This document shows, piece by piece, positions 48,431-56,752 of a DNA stretch of 64,000 nt. The DNA is taken from positions 124,001 to 188,000 of the forward strand of contig JAGYJX010000035.1 in the NCBI GenBank assembly GCA_018401495.1. The letters run 5' to 3'. This DNA comes from Rhodospirillaceae bacterium. GTDB taxonomy: Bacteria > Pseudomonadota > Alphaproteobacteria > Thalassobaculales > Thalassobaculaceae. Positions within the stretch are counted from its first letter, which is position 1; each line of letters begins with the position of its first letter. The notes beneath the pieces were generated by a model. The model was not told where the DNA came from and ran no database searches. It saw nothing but the letters and a program-made list of their open reading frames with translations. Both the position numbers and the translations under genes were made by a program.

Positions 48431-49482
48431 AGCACTTTCTCAGCTGATTGAATCGTAGGGGATTCCCGGACGGCTCGATTTCTGATTCAAGATGCAGGCT
48501 GGTGAAGGAGGCCAGCCTGTATGACGCGACCTCTTTCGATGGATCTTCGCACCCGGCTGGTTTCGGCAGTTGCGGGCGGCATGACGCGGCGATCAGCGGC
48601 GAAGCGGTTCGGAGTGGCACCCTCGACGGCGGTAAAGTGGGTCGATCAGTGGGAGCGGACGGGCGGCGTTGAGCCTCGACCACAGGGTGGTGATCACCGC
48701 TCTCACCACATCGAGGCTTACGCTGACGAGATCCTGGGCCTGATCGAGGTCCGGCACGACATCACCCTGGCGGAGATCGTCGAGCACCTGGATCGCGAGC
48801 ACGGGCTGACGGTGGCGCAGAGCACCGTGTGGCGTCTGCTCGACCGTCACGGCATGACCTTCAAAAAAAACCGCGCACGCCAGCGAGCAGCAGCGTCCTG
48901 ACGTCCTGCGACGCCGGCGTTCCTGGTTTGCACTCCAGCCGGAGTTGGACCCCGATCGCCTGGTGTTCATCGACGAGACGGGGGCCTCGACCAAGATGGC
49001 ACGCCGCTGCGGCCGCTCACGTCGTGGCGAGCGCTGCCGGGCACCGGTGCCGCACGGGCACTGGAAGACCACCACCTTCGTCGGCGCCCTGCGGACCAGT
49101 GGCATGACGGCGCCCATGGTGCTCGACGGCGCCATGCATGGCCGTGCCTTCCTGGCCTATGTCGAGCAGGTCCTGGTCCCGACGCTCCGGCCCGGCGACA
49201 TCGTCGTCATGGACAACCTGCCGGCCCACAAACCCACCGCCGTGCGCCACGCCATTGAGCGGGTCGGCGCCGAGCTGCGCTTCCTGCCGGCCTACAGCCC
49301 CGACTTCAACCCGATCGAGATGGCCTTCGCCAAGCTAAAGGCCTTCCTCAAGAAGCACGCACCAAGAACGGTCGACGACCTCTGGAACGCCATCGCCCGC
49401 GGCATCGACACCTTTACCCCGATCGAGTGCCTCAACTACTTCGCTGCAGCAGGCTATGATCGCGAATGATCGGAAAATGCTC
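48430..49482 (+). mobile_element. IS630-family insertion sequence
   Basis: The 1053-bp element is bounded by TA dinucleotides at 48428-48429 and 49483-49484, the IS630/Tc1 target duplication. The ends match as GAGCACTTTC (left) and the complement of GAAAATGCTC (right). It holds a split transposase. It inserted exactly at the phnE stop codon, and the pre-insertion sequence would also read GGT-TAG, so the permease reading frame is unchanged. Confidence 0.85.
48521..49469 (+). CDS. IS630-family transposase in two frames across an A8 run
   Basis: The first frame (48521-48901) carries the helix-turn-helix part (LRTRLVSAVAGGMTRRSAAKRFGV, REHGLTVAQSTVWRLLDRHG). The second frame resumes after TTC-AAAAAAAA near 48863-48870 and carries the DDE domain: VFIDETG, VVMDNLPAHKP and FNPIEMAFAKLKAF. 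A +1 shift at the A8 run would join them into about 315 residues. Polymerase slippage or programmed frameshifting is plausible in this family, but an extra A from sequencing error is equally possible. Confidence 0.88.
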
Positions 49483-49502
49483 TAGTCTCATTCTGTCAAA
49501 GC

Positions 49503-49538
49503 GCGGCAACAGTTGAACTGGCGGCAACAGTTGAGCTG
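49503..49538. repeat. 18-bp tandem repeat
   Basis: GCGGCAACAGTTGAACTG is followed directly by GCGGCAACAGTTGAGCTG (17 of 18 identical). It lies 20 bases beyond the IS630-family element in a gene-free stretch. It may be a remnant of another mobile-element end. No gene is seen between 49483 and 49681. Confidence 0.6.
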
Positions 49539-49681
49539 GTGGTCCGTTCATGTCTGCTTGCGATTGGACCCTGCTCGACGGGGCTTGACGCGCGACGGCT
49601 CATCCTTCTGCATACGAGAATGGTGTTCCGGTCCCTAATCGCGCTGTTTTTCATAATCCTCGTCAAAGGGTTCGTCAGACC

Positions 49682-50170
49682 ATGACCCGATATCAGAACC
49701 CTCGCAATGTTCCCGACGAGCACATGCGGTTAGTTGGAATTATTGCGAGCAACTGGCAATGTCTTGATGCGGTATTGCAGGATGCCGTAATAGGAATAAT
49801 GGGAATTAAAGACGGTGATCTGCCGTGCCTTTTGGTCGTCCATTCTACATTCGAACTCCGAATGAACCTGCTGCAAGCTTACTCACGGCCAGCAAAAAAA
49901 GATCACGAGGATGTCTGGACAGAGTTTGACAATATTTTAAAGAAAGTACGCGTCGCCAACGAAATGCGAAACACGTACGTCCACGCGCTATGGGGCGATG
50001 ACCAAACCCCACCAACACGATTCACCATTCAGGTCCGCAATGGCAAGATCATTAACGAGGAGATTCCAGTCTCCGAAGCGGACCTGGAGCGGGCCGCTGC
50101 CACAATCTGGGACGCTTCCGAACGCCTCAGATCGTTCTGTCGGGAATATGGAATGCTTCCGCGAGCATGA
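49682..50170 (+). CDS. HEPN-like protein, lower GC
   Basis: This 162-residue all-helical protein has clearly lower GC and different codon use than its neighbours, which indicates recent transfer. The segment VRVANEMRNTYVHALWG contains R96-x4-H101, the Rx4-6H motif of HEPN domains, many of which are RNases in toxin-antitoxin or defence systems. No partner nucleotidyltransferase or antitoxin is adjacent. It lies between an IS and integrase debris. The ORF is well supported; its biochemical role is not. Confidence 0.6.
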   Translation: MTRYQNPRNVPDEHMRLVGIIASNWQCLDAVLQDAVIGIMGIKDGDLPCLLVVHSTFELRMNLLQAYSRPAKKDHEDVWTEFDNILKKVRVANEMRNTYVHALWGDDQTPPTRFTIQVRNGKIINEEIPVSEADLERAAATIWDASERLRSFCREYGMLPRA

Positions 50171-50229
50171 CGACATAGATGCTCGCAACGTCGGGCATCT
50201 AGCGGCGTCAGCGAACAGCGGCCTGAGAG

Positions 50230-50337
50230 CTACAGCCCGGCGGTCTTCGTCATGTTCACTCTGAACCTATCCCGCTCGCGCTGATAGCGCCGGGTCAAGG
50301 TGACAGTCGCGTGGCCGAGGTGACGCTGCACCCAGCG
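50230..50337 (-). pseudogene. C-terminal fragment of a tyrosine recombinase (integrase)
   Basis: The last 35 codons read VQRHLGHATVTLTRRYQRERDRF and then end in a stop. LGH...T..RY is the C-terminal box of tyrosine recombinases, with the catalytic His and Tyr neighbourhood. The rest of the gene is absent; upstream sequence changes to an IS3-family fragment. It is a relic of a phage or integrative element. Confidence 0.65.
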
Positions 50338-50340
50338 CTC

Positions 50341-50433
50341 GCCGACCTCGGCAGCGGTCGCAGAGCCGCGACGTCCAGCATCGACTCCGCCAACAGCTTC
50401 TTCAGCTGACGGTTCTCGTCCTCGAGGCCCTAA
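50341..50433 (-). pseudogene. IS3-family OrfA fragment
   Basis: On the minus strand this reads GLEDENRQLKKLLAESMLD and then VAALRPLPR, the C-terminal leucine-zipper end of IS3-family OrfA proteins. No start, no OrfB and no inverted repeats remain. With the integrase tail next to it, it marks a recombination scar. The rest of 50171-50494 holds no recognisable gene. Confidence 0.65.
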
Positions 50434-50494
50434 AATGCTGCGCGTCAGACGGCCCAACGCCGCCGTACTTCGCCTAGTCCTGCACAGTCTGAAG

Positions 50495-51598
50495 CTATTC
50501 CCAGAGCGACTTGTAAAAACGCGTCAGCCGCTCCGCTACCAAGGTACGGTCGGCGTGGGCAAAGGCCCGCTCGCGATTGATCTGCTTCTCGCGGCGAGCC
50601 TGCGCTGAATCGAGGGCCAACGCGTCCAGCAGCGCCGTTGCGATAGCGTCCGGATCGAGATTGCCAACGAAGCGAAGCCTTGGCTCCGCATACCAATCAC
50701 TGGGCAAGACGCCGTGGTCGGAGACGATGGGTATCGCCCCGCAGGCCATGGCCTCGATTAACACGTTGGGGATACCGTCGAGCAGGGAGGGCGCCAGCAT
50801 CACCCTCGCCTCGGCCATGCGCCGTATCGCAGCCTCCCAGGGTACCACCGCCTCAATGCGGACGCGGGTCAGCAGGGCCGGTGGCCACAGGCGCTGCAGC
50901 ATCAGGCGGAACTCGTCCTGGAAGCAGAACAGCAGGCCAAGGTCGAAGTCCCCGCCGCGCTCGAAGGCGCGGCGCAGCCCCTCGGCAACGCTCAGCCCGT
51001 CCACCCCCACCGTCAGATAGGCCTTGGGCCACAGCACCAGGGGCGGCCCGGGCCGGGCCGCGCCCAGCGCCTGAACCTCCTCGCGGCCAAGCCCGCCGCC
51101 GCCGGGCAGAGGCGGACCCCGGCGGGCGGTCGCGGCGGCCGAGAGGCCCATGCGGATACAGAGCTCGAAGTTGTGGTCATGGTCGGTGATCAGGCCGTCG
51201 GCCAGGGCGAGCACGTGGGCGAAGGCGGCAGCCAGCGGCGGATCCAGCGCCGCCAGCATCAGCTCATGCCCGCCCCGCGCCTGCACCACTAGGGCCGGCC
51301 GCCGCCCGCTCGCCAGCGCCAGCGCGTCCGCCACCACCAGGGCGAAGGGATCGAGCCCGCAGGCATGGACGATGTCCGGCCGGAAGTGCGCGATGGCGGC
51401 CGCCGTGTCCGCCAGGATCGCCTGCCGCTCGGCCGTCACCGCCTCGTCCACGTCCTCGCCCATCCCGCGCAGGACCAGCCGGCCGCCCACCGGCTCGAAG
51501 CAGCCCACCTCGTACCCCAGGTCGGCGCACAGGGCTGCCCAGCGCGCCACATGGGCGCTGTCGGCACGTCCCACCAGCAGCAGCCGGCGCGGGCTCAT
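50495..51598 (-). CDS. GT4-like glycosyltransferase of the RiPP-like locus
   Basis: The 367-residue GT-B protein starts at ATG 51598, overlapping the upstream synthetase stop by four bases (ATGA). The N-terminal half has RRLLLVGRADSAHVARWAALCADLGYEV. The C-terminal half has the group-1 pattern LAPSLLDGIPNVLIEAMACGAIPIVSDHG, with the donor-phosphate Glu. It is the last gene of the minus-strand operon asnB/precursor/B2/C. It may glycosylate the peptide product or belong to a surface-glycan function of the locus. Confidence 0.83.
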   Translation of the reverse strand: MSPRRLLLVGRADSAHVARWAALCADLGYEVGCFEPVGGRLVLRGMGEDVDEAVTAERQAILADTAAAIAHFRPDIVHACGLDPFALVVADALALASGRRPALVVQARGGHELMLAALDPPLAAAFAHVLALADGLITDHDHNFELCIRMGLSAAATARRGPPLPGGGGLGREEVQALGAARPGPPLVLWPKAYLTVGVDGLSVAEGLRRAFERGGDFDLGLLFCFQDEFRLMLQRLWPPALLTRVRIEAVVPWEAAIRRMAEARVMLAPSLLDGIPNVLIEAMACGAIPIVSDHGVLPSDWYAEPRLRFVGNLDPDAIATALLDALALDSAQARREKQINRERAFAHADRTLVAERLTRFYKSLWE

Positions 51599-53169
51599 CG
51601 AGCCTGTCCGCCACTGGAGTCCATCCACTGCAGGCAGCTGAGCAGCATCGACAGCAACAAATCGTTGTCGAGGTTGCCGGCCGCCAGCCGGTCGATGGCC
51701 GCCTTCACCTTCATGGCCGACATCCCCGAGTCCGCTAGCAGCGCCGCATGGCGGCCGACCAGGGCATGCAACGTCTCGCGGCGCCGTCGGTAGCCGCGCG
51801 CATAAAGGCCATCATAGGCGATCTTGTGCTCCCGCTCGCGCACCGTCTTGGGCAGGTCACCCCGGAAGGCCTCGCGCAGGATCCACTTGTAACGCGCCTC
51901 GCCCTGCGCCGGACCCAGCGCCCACAGCCGCTCCACCGCAGACAGCAGCCGCGGGTCGGTGAAGCCCCCGGCGCGGACGGAGCCGAAGGTCGGGGCCAGG
52001 TAAATGTCGGACCAGGCGTCATCCACATTGGCGCCGCTGAAGAACTGCCGCCGGTGGCCCTCCGGCGTGTCGGGAAAGTGGTCGTGGACCGTCTCCCATT
52101 CGCCCAGGAAGGCCCGCCAGGCCGCGCGCCCCATCCAGGCGGGCCGCGGCGGGGGGTTACGGACGATGAACTGCTGGACGGGGCCGAAGCCGAACAGGGT
52201 GTCGCCACCGAATCCGTGGAACAGGATGCGCGGCCCAGAGTCCTCGGCCCGCAGCACGGCCAGATGCTGGGCACGTCCCACCTGCTGTAGGGCCGGCTCG
52301 TCGCCACATGCCGCCGGCGCCTCGCCCCAGCCATCGAAGGGCAAGCAGTCCTGCCCCGGTATGATCGCCAGTGGCAGGCCCAGCCTGTCGACCACGGCGT
52401 CGGAGAAGCCGGCCTCCCGCCGGAACTCGTGGTAGGGATAGCGCAGGGTCACCGCCCCAACGGGCCGGCCGTCGCCGCCGCGCCGCATCCAGGCCAGGGC
52501 ACGGGCCGCGACCACGCTGGAATCCAGCCCGCCCGACACCTCGAAGACCGCCGGCCGGTCCCCGGCCGCGGCCAGGGCGCGGCCCACGGCCTGGTCGACC
52601 CCGTCGCGCACCGCCTCCATCGCCGTGGCCCGGCCCACCCCCTCGAAATCCCCTGTGGCATGGTCGATGACCCTGGCCTCCAGCGCCTCGCCGAGCCGCA
52701 GGCGGGCGTGGGCGCCCGGCGGCAGGCAGTCAATCCCCTCGAAGATCGTCCGGGTGGTCGCGCGTCGCTCGAAGGGGGTCAAGATGGCCTGGGCCATGGC
52801 GAAGGTAAGGAAGTCCGTGCGCAGCCGCGCCTCGCCCGGGGCGATCCGGTCGGTCAGTCGCACCTGCCCCGGCTGCCTTCGATCAATGAACAGGCGCATC
52901 CTGCTCGCCCCGCCGCGCGCCAGCCACACACCGCCCAGCGTCGCCGCCAAGCCCGCATCGTACAGCGATCCCATGCCCGACAGAGCCTTATCCGGATCGG
53001 CGCCCACGCTCACCGCGGTCAGGGCTCGCGCTGCGCCCTCCGACAGCCCGGGTTCGCCGGCCCGCGACAGGCCGATCACCGAGCCAGCGCCCTCCCCGGC
53101 CACGGTGGCCTGGACGTCGCGCCAGTCGGTCCGCAGCCAGGCGGGCGCGGCCTCAACCCTGGGGGTCAT
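51595..53169 (-). CDS. asparagine-synthase-like macrocyclase (lasso C-type), no glutaminase Cys
   Basis: This ~524-residue protein starts at ATG 53169 (an alternative start lies at 53208). An N-terminal Ntn-like part leads to TIFEGIDCLPPGAHARLRL. The ATP-pyrophosphatase domain has the PP-loop EVSGGLDSSVVAARAL near residue 205 and the FHGFGGDTLFGFG motif. The catalytic Cys2 of glutamine-dependent asparagine synthases is absent, as in lasso cyclases (McjC type), which activate a side-chain carboxylate and close a ring with an amine. It overlaps the B2 gene and follows the small candidate precursor. Confidence 0.8.
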   Translation of the reverse strand: MTPRVEAAPAWLRTDWRDVQATVAGEGAGSVIGLSRAGEPGLSEGAARALTAVSVGADPDKALSGMGSLYDAGLAATLGGVWLARGGASRMRLFIDRRQPGQVRLTDRIAPGEARLRTDFLTFAMAQAILTPFERRATTRTIFEGIDCLPPGAHARLRLGEALEARVIDHATGDFEGVGRATAMEAVRDGVDQAVGRALAAAGDRPAVFEVSGGLDSSVVAARALAWMRRGGDGRPVGAVTLRYPYHEFRREAGFSDAVVDRLGLPLAIIPGQDCLPFDGWGEAPAACGDEPALQQVGRAQHLAVLRAEDSGPRILFHGFGGDTLFGFGPVQQFIVRNPPPRPAWMGRAAWRAFLGEWETVHDHFPDTPEGHRRQFFSGANVDDAWSDIYLAPTFGSVRAGGFTDPRLLSAVERLWALGPAQGEARYKWILREAFRGDLPKTVREREHKIAYDGLYARGYRRRRETLHALVGRHAALLADSGMSAMKVKAAIDRLAAGNLDNDLLLSMLLSCLQWMDSSGGQAR

Positions 53170-53809
53170 GGAAGTGAAACTGCACGGACGGCCGATAGAG
53201 GCAGACACGGTCGAAAGGCTCGCTCACCAGGCGCTGACGCCCAGAGCCCTTCACTGAAGAACCCTCCATCGAAGGGTCCTCGACCGAAACCCAGGCATGC
53301 ATGTTGATGGTCGGTGTCCAGCAGCCGATCGACAGGGTGCAGCCGATCCCCTGGGCGACAAGAAAGGCGACCTGGGTGAAGCTGGTCACCAAACACTCGT
53401 CCACCTGACCCGGCCCCGCTTCGGCCAGGACGCGCAGCGCGGCCTCCCGCCCGGCCGGGGTCGCCGCTGCCCGAGCCTTTGCCGCCCGGAGAGCAAGGCC
53501 TTCAGGCCCCAGCAATCTGCGCAGGAAGCGCAGGGCCCGCCGCTCCGTGCGCTGCCAGCTAAAATAGCGTCCGGCTAAGAAGGGATCAGCCTCGCCATAC
53601 GCGGGTGCGACAGGTGCGAACACCGTGTGGTCTCGCCACTCCGGGGCGTCCATGTCGACGCCGAGCCGCCGGAAAGCAACTCGGGCCCGGCTGGAAGCCA
53701 GATCCTGGCGTGAAGCCACCAGCAGGTCGCCGGTCTTTGGCGATACGAAATAGCGTTCCGACCACTCGTCGTCCGAGACGCCAAAACGCTTCGTCGTCAG
53801 GGTCGCCAA
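53153..53809 (-). CDS. lasso-type B2 transglutaminase-like leader peptidase
   Basis: The protein has up to 218 residues from TTG 53809; the start is uncertain and no strong ribosome site is seen. The C-terminal half matches the B2 fold: VDECLVTSFTQVAFLVAQG with the catalytic Cys, then INMHAWVSVED with His and Asp. B2 proteins cut the leader from lasso precursors. The N-terminal ~100 residues are extra and could hold a leader-recognition region, since no separate RRE (B1) gene is present. It lies directly between the candidate precursor and the cyclase-like gene. Confidence 0.8.
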   Translation of the reverse strand: MATLTTKRFGVSDDEWSERYFVSPKTGDLLVASRQDLASSRARVAFRRLGVDMDAPEWRDHTVFAPVAPAYGEADPFLAGRYFSWQRTERRALRFLRRLLGPEGLALRAAKARAAATPAGREAALRVLAEAGPGQVDECLVTSFTQVAFLVAQGIGCTLSIGCWTPTINMHAWVSVEDPSMEGSSVKGSGRQRLVSEPFDRVCLYRPSVQFHFHDPQG

Positions 53810-53827
53810 CCGTTCAGATCGGCGAGA

Positions 53828-53950
53828 TCAACTGAAATAGTGGTAGTAGGCCTGCTCTTTCTGACTGTTGCCGACCTGCCGGATGCGGGCCTGCGAACCC
53901 CGGATGAAAGTACGGGCCAAAAAGCGATCAAGAGCGAAGAGAAGCTTCAT
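53828..53950 (-). CDS. 40-residue candidate RiPP precursor peptide
   Basis: ATG 53950 is preceded by GGAG six bases upstream and opens a 40-codon frame ending at 53828. It lies exactly where lasso A genes lie, just before B2. The first ~17 residues (MKLLFALDRFLARTFIR) look like an amphipathic leader. The tail GNSQKEQAYYHYFS is rich in Tyr and begins after RQV. The only acidic residues are Asp8 and Glu32. Glu32 is position 6 counted from Gly27 or 7 from Val26, so canonical lasso rules (Gly1, acid at 7-9, Thr at -2) are not met. The frame overlaps the asnB 3' end by 23 bases. Confidence 0.6.
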   Translation of the reverse strand: MKLLFALDRFLARTFIRGSQARIRQVGNSQKEQAYYHYFS

Positions 53951-55804
53951 ACCCATCTCCACAGCTAACACTCTGCACTAAACTATGCGTTGCGGTTGAT
54001 CTGGGTGTCAAGCGGCGACCGAGACCGTCCGTGCGGCTGAGCCCGGCCAGCCAGAACGCCAGCACCAGCACCATCCAGCGCCCGAAAACATCGCCTCCCA
54101 AGCCGCCGGTCCACGCCGGCCCGCGCAGGCGCTCCAGATCGATCAGGCCCGCCGCCGGCGAGGTCCTGGGGGACAGCGCCCAGACCACATGCTCTGCGAG
54201 ACCGCCGGCCATGATCCGGTCCAGCGGCAGGGTGAATCCCTGCTTCCTGCGCCCCCGCAGCAGCGCGGCCGGTAGCCGCCTGGCGGCTTCATCGACGACG
54301 ATCTGCTTCAGGGGCGATGAGGCATAGCTCGCCTCGTCTCCGCCGAGGCCGCGTGGGAACAGCCCGGCGGCGCCCAGCCCCTGCGCGTGGGCCAGCATCG
54401 GCGCGCCGAGAAAGGGCGCGCGAGCCTCCTTGCTGTGATACATCGCCACCTCGTCCAGATCGCGTAGCAGCCGGTCGGCGGTGAAGCGCGCTAGGGCTAT
54501 GGACCGCAGGCGATGGTGCAGGGAATGGCCGGGGCCGGGATCGGCCTGCGTGGGGACTCGCGGCATCTCCGCCAGCCCGGTCAGGGCCACGACCTCATCG
54601 GCCGGCAGATGGCCGGTCCGTCGCTCCCAGTCGGCGGCCAGGGCCTCCACTGACGGCGCCGCCCCCTCGCCGGCCTCGCGCAGCATGTCGACCGTCCAGC
54701 GGTAGCCGAAGTAGAGCTCGTCCAGCCCCGTGCCGGTGAACACCACCCGCTCGTCGAAGGCGGCTCCCGAGAACACCAGGAAGGCGTTGAGGCCGTCGAT
54801 GGTCGGCTGGTCGGTGGCCGACAGGAATTCCAGGGCGCGGGCGGCGACCCCCGCCTCGTCGAGATCGACCATCTCAAGGGGAATGCCCAGGGCGGCGGCC
54901 GAGGCCGCGGCAGCTCTGCTCTCGTCCAGCATGCTGCCGGACAGCCGCAGGCAGCGGCCCGTCACCCGCGCGCCGGCTTCGAGGCCGAACCGGGCCAGCA
55001 GGGCGGAATCGACGCCGCCGCTCAGAAACACCCACATGGCCTCGCCTCGGGCGACGACGTCCGCGCACTGTGCGGCGATGGCACCAGCCGCTGCCTTCGC
55101 GAAGTCCAGGCCATCCGCGGCCGGGGCTGAGGTCGCACGGCTGCTTGCCGCCGGCGCGCTGGGCCGCAGCCGCAGCCGCTCGCCCGGGAGCAGAGCACCC
55201 ACGCCCGTCAGGCCAGTGAGGGGCTGCGGTATGGCGCCGAAACGCAGGAACAGAGCCGCCGCCTGCCTGTCCGGCTGCGGGGCGGCTAGGCCCGCCGCCA
55301 CCAGGGCCTTCAGGCTCGACGCGAAGGCCCATCCCCACGAATGCTCGGCCACCACCAGCGGCTTGAGGCCGGCGACGTCCCGCGCTAGCAGGGCGCGCCG
55401 CCAGCGTCCGTCCGCGTACCAGTCCACGGCGGCCAGGGCATAGTCGCCATGCAGCCCGTCTAGACCGGCGGCCTCCCCGCCAGGGCCCCGGCCGCCGCCC
55501 GCCCGATGATCGCGGCCTCGTCGCCCACGTCGCGCGGGGCAGCGCCGCCGGCTGCCCCATCTCTCTCTCCACCATAAGCCTCGCCATTGTAAGCGAAGGC
55601 GAAGCGCCGCCCGGCGTCGATGACCGGCTGGCTGGAGGCTGCGCCCAACCCACCCCGCACCGACAGCAGGGTATGGCCGATCCAGAAGTCCGCGCCGACC
55701 AGTTCGCTCGCTCCATCCGGGCCACGGTCAGCCAGCGCGGCCAGGCCGGCCCAGCGCCGGTCTGGCGGCGGAACCAGGCCCAGGGCGCCGATCAAGCCAC
55801 ACAT
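53928..55804 (-). CDS. glutamine-dependent asparagine synthase (one frameshift)
   Basis: The enzyme would have 625 residues after restoring one C (plus strand) near 55475-55478, which yields GALAGEAAGLDGLHGDYALAAVDWY. The N-terminus MCGLIGALG carries the glutaminase Cys2, and RGPDGASE and FAYNGE are the expected glutamine-site segments. The synthetase domain has the PP-loop MWVFLSGGVDSALLARFG and TGTGLDELYFGYRW. It amidates a carboxylate; whether free aspartate, a peptide side chain or a sugar is unknown. It is first in the minus-strand operon and its stop lies inside the candidate precursor gene. Confidence 0.82.
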
Positions 55805-55909
55805 CGGCGCCATCCTGCGGACTACGGAGCCGCTTGGCAAAACCCTTGGCGCCTTGGCAACCGGGCGCGTTCGTAGGATGGTCGCCGGGTCAGGACTGAA
55901 GAGACCTCA

Positions 55910-56752
55910 ATGCCGTGGTTGTATCGTGATGGCGTCATCGAAGCGCCGGTGCTGGAGGTGGTGGTCGCCGAGCAGTGCAACCTCTCCTGCCGCGGCTGTT
56001 CCCACCTCTCGCCAATCGCCGGCCGGTGGTTCGCCGATCCAGCCGAACTGCTGGTCGACTTGAAGCGCCTGGCGCGGGCATTTTCCTGCCATGTGGTCAA
56101 GCTCCTCGGCGGCGAGCCCCTGCTGCATCCCGACCTCGCCGCCGTAGCGAGCTCCGTGCGCCAAGCCATGCCGCGCGCCGAAGTGCATCTGGTCACCAAC
56201 GGCCTTTTGCTGGGCCGCCGTCTGCTTGAGCTTGGCCGGTTCGACCAAATTACCGTCTCCCGCTATCCCAATACGCCTCTCCCTCCCGTGGCCGAGGCGG
56301 CCCTGGCCGAGGCTGGCCGTGACGGCGTGCGCATCGCCGAAATCCCGATGCCGGTCTTCCAGGAGACCTTCAGCCAGCGGCTGCATGCCGACTCCATCGT
56401 CGAGCGCGTCTATCGCGACTGTAAGGTGGCGCACGACTGGTGCTGCTTCACCCTCAGGGGCGGCCGGTTCTACAAATGCCCGCAGGCTCAGGCCTTGCCA
56501 CTGCACCTTGGCCTGCCACAGCTGGGAACGCCCAACGATAACGGCGTGGCGCTAGACGAGGGGCCAAGTCTGGACGGGCGCCTTCATGCCTACCTCTCCG
56601 ACGCCACGCCCCTGCCCGCCTGCCGCGCCTGCCTGGGCACCAGCGGCCAGAGCTTCGCGCACGAGATGCTGGGACGGCGCGATTGGCGGCGGCGGCAGGA
56701 CCGCGATCCCGCACTGATGCTGGACCTGGGGGTCGGGGGCGCCGGACAGTGA
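55910..56752 (+). CDS. radical SAM protein with SPASM/twitch-like C-terminus
   Basis: This 280-residue enzyme has EQCNLSCRGCSHLSPI with the CxxxCxxC cluster near residue 23-30 and LLGGEPLLHPD (the GGE motif). A C-terminal cysteine set (DCKVAHDWCCF, YKCPQAQ, CRACLG) probably binds an auxiliary cluster. Such proteins modify peptides or sugars by radical chemistry. It is divergent from the RiPP-like operon, with 105 bases between the starts, so both may share a control region. Its substrate could be the candidate precursor, but a glycan substrate is possible. Confidence 0.82.
   Translation: MPWLYRDGVIEAPVLEVVVAEQCNLSCRGCSHLSPIAGRWFADPAELLVDLKRLARAFSCHVVKLLGGEPLLHPDLAAVASSVRQAMPRAEVHLVTNGLLLGRRLLELGRFDQITVSRYPNTPLPPVAEAALAEAGRDGVRIAEIPMPVFQETFSQRLHADSIVERVYRDCKVAHDWCCFTLRGGRFYKCPQAQALPLHLGLPQLGTPNDNGVALDEGPSLDGRLHAYLSDATPLPACRACLGTSGQSFAHEMLGRRDWRRRQDRDPALMLDLGVGGAGQ

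Noticed and set aside
48863..48870. Asserting programmed frameshifting at the A8 run of the IS630-family transposase
   Set aside because: The window has many one-base indels in homopolymers, so an artefact cannot be excluded.
53828..53950. Calling the 40-aa ORF a canonical lasso precursor
   Set aside because: No Gly1 with an acid at 7-9, no Thr at -2 and no YxxP leader motif; kept only as a candidate precursor of undefined class.
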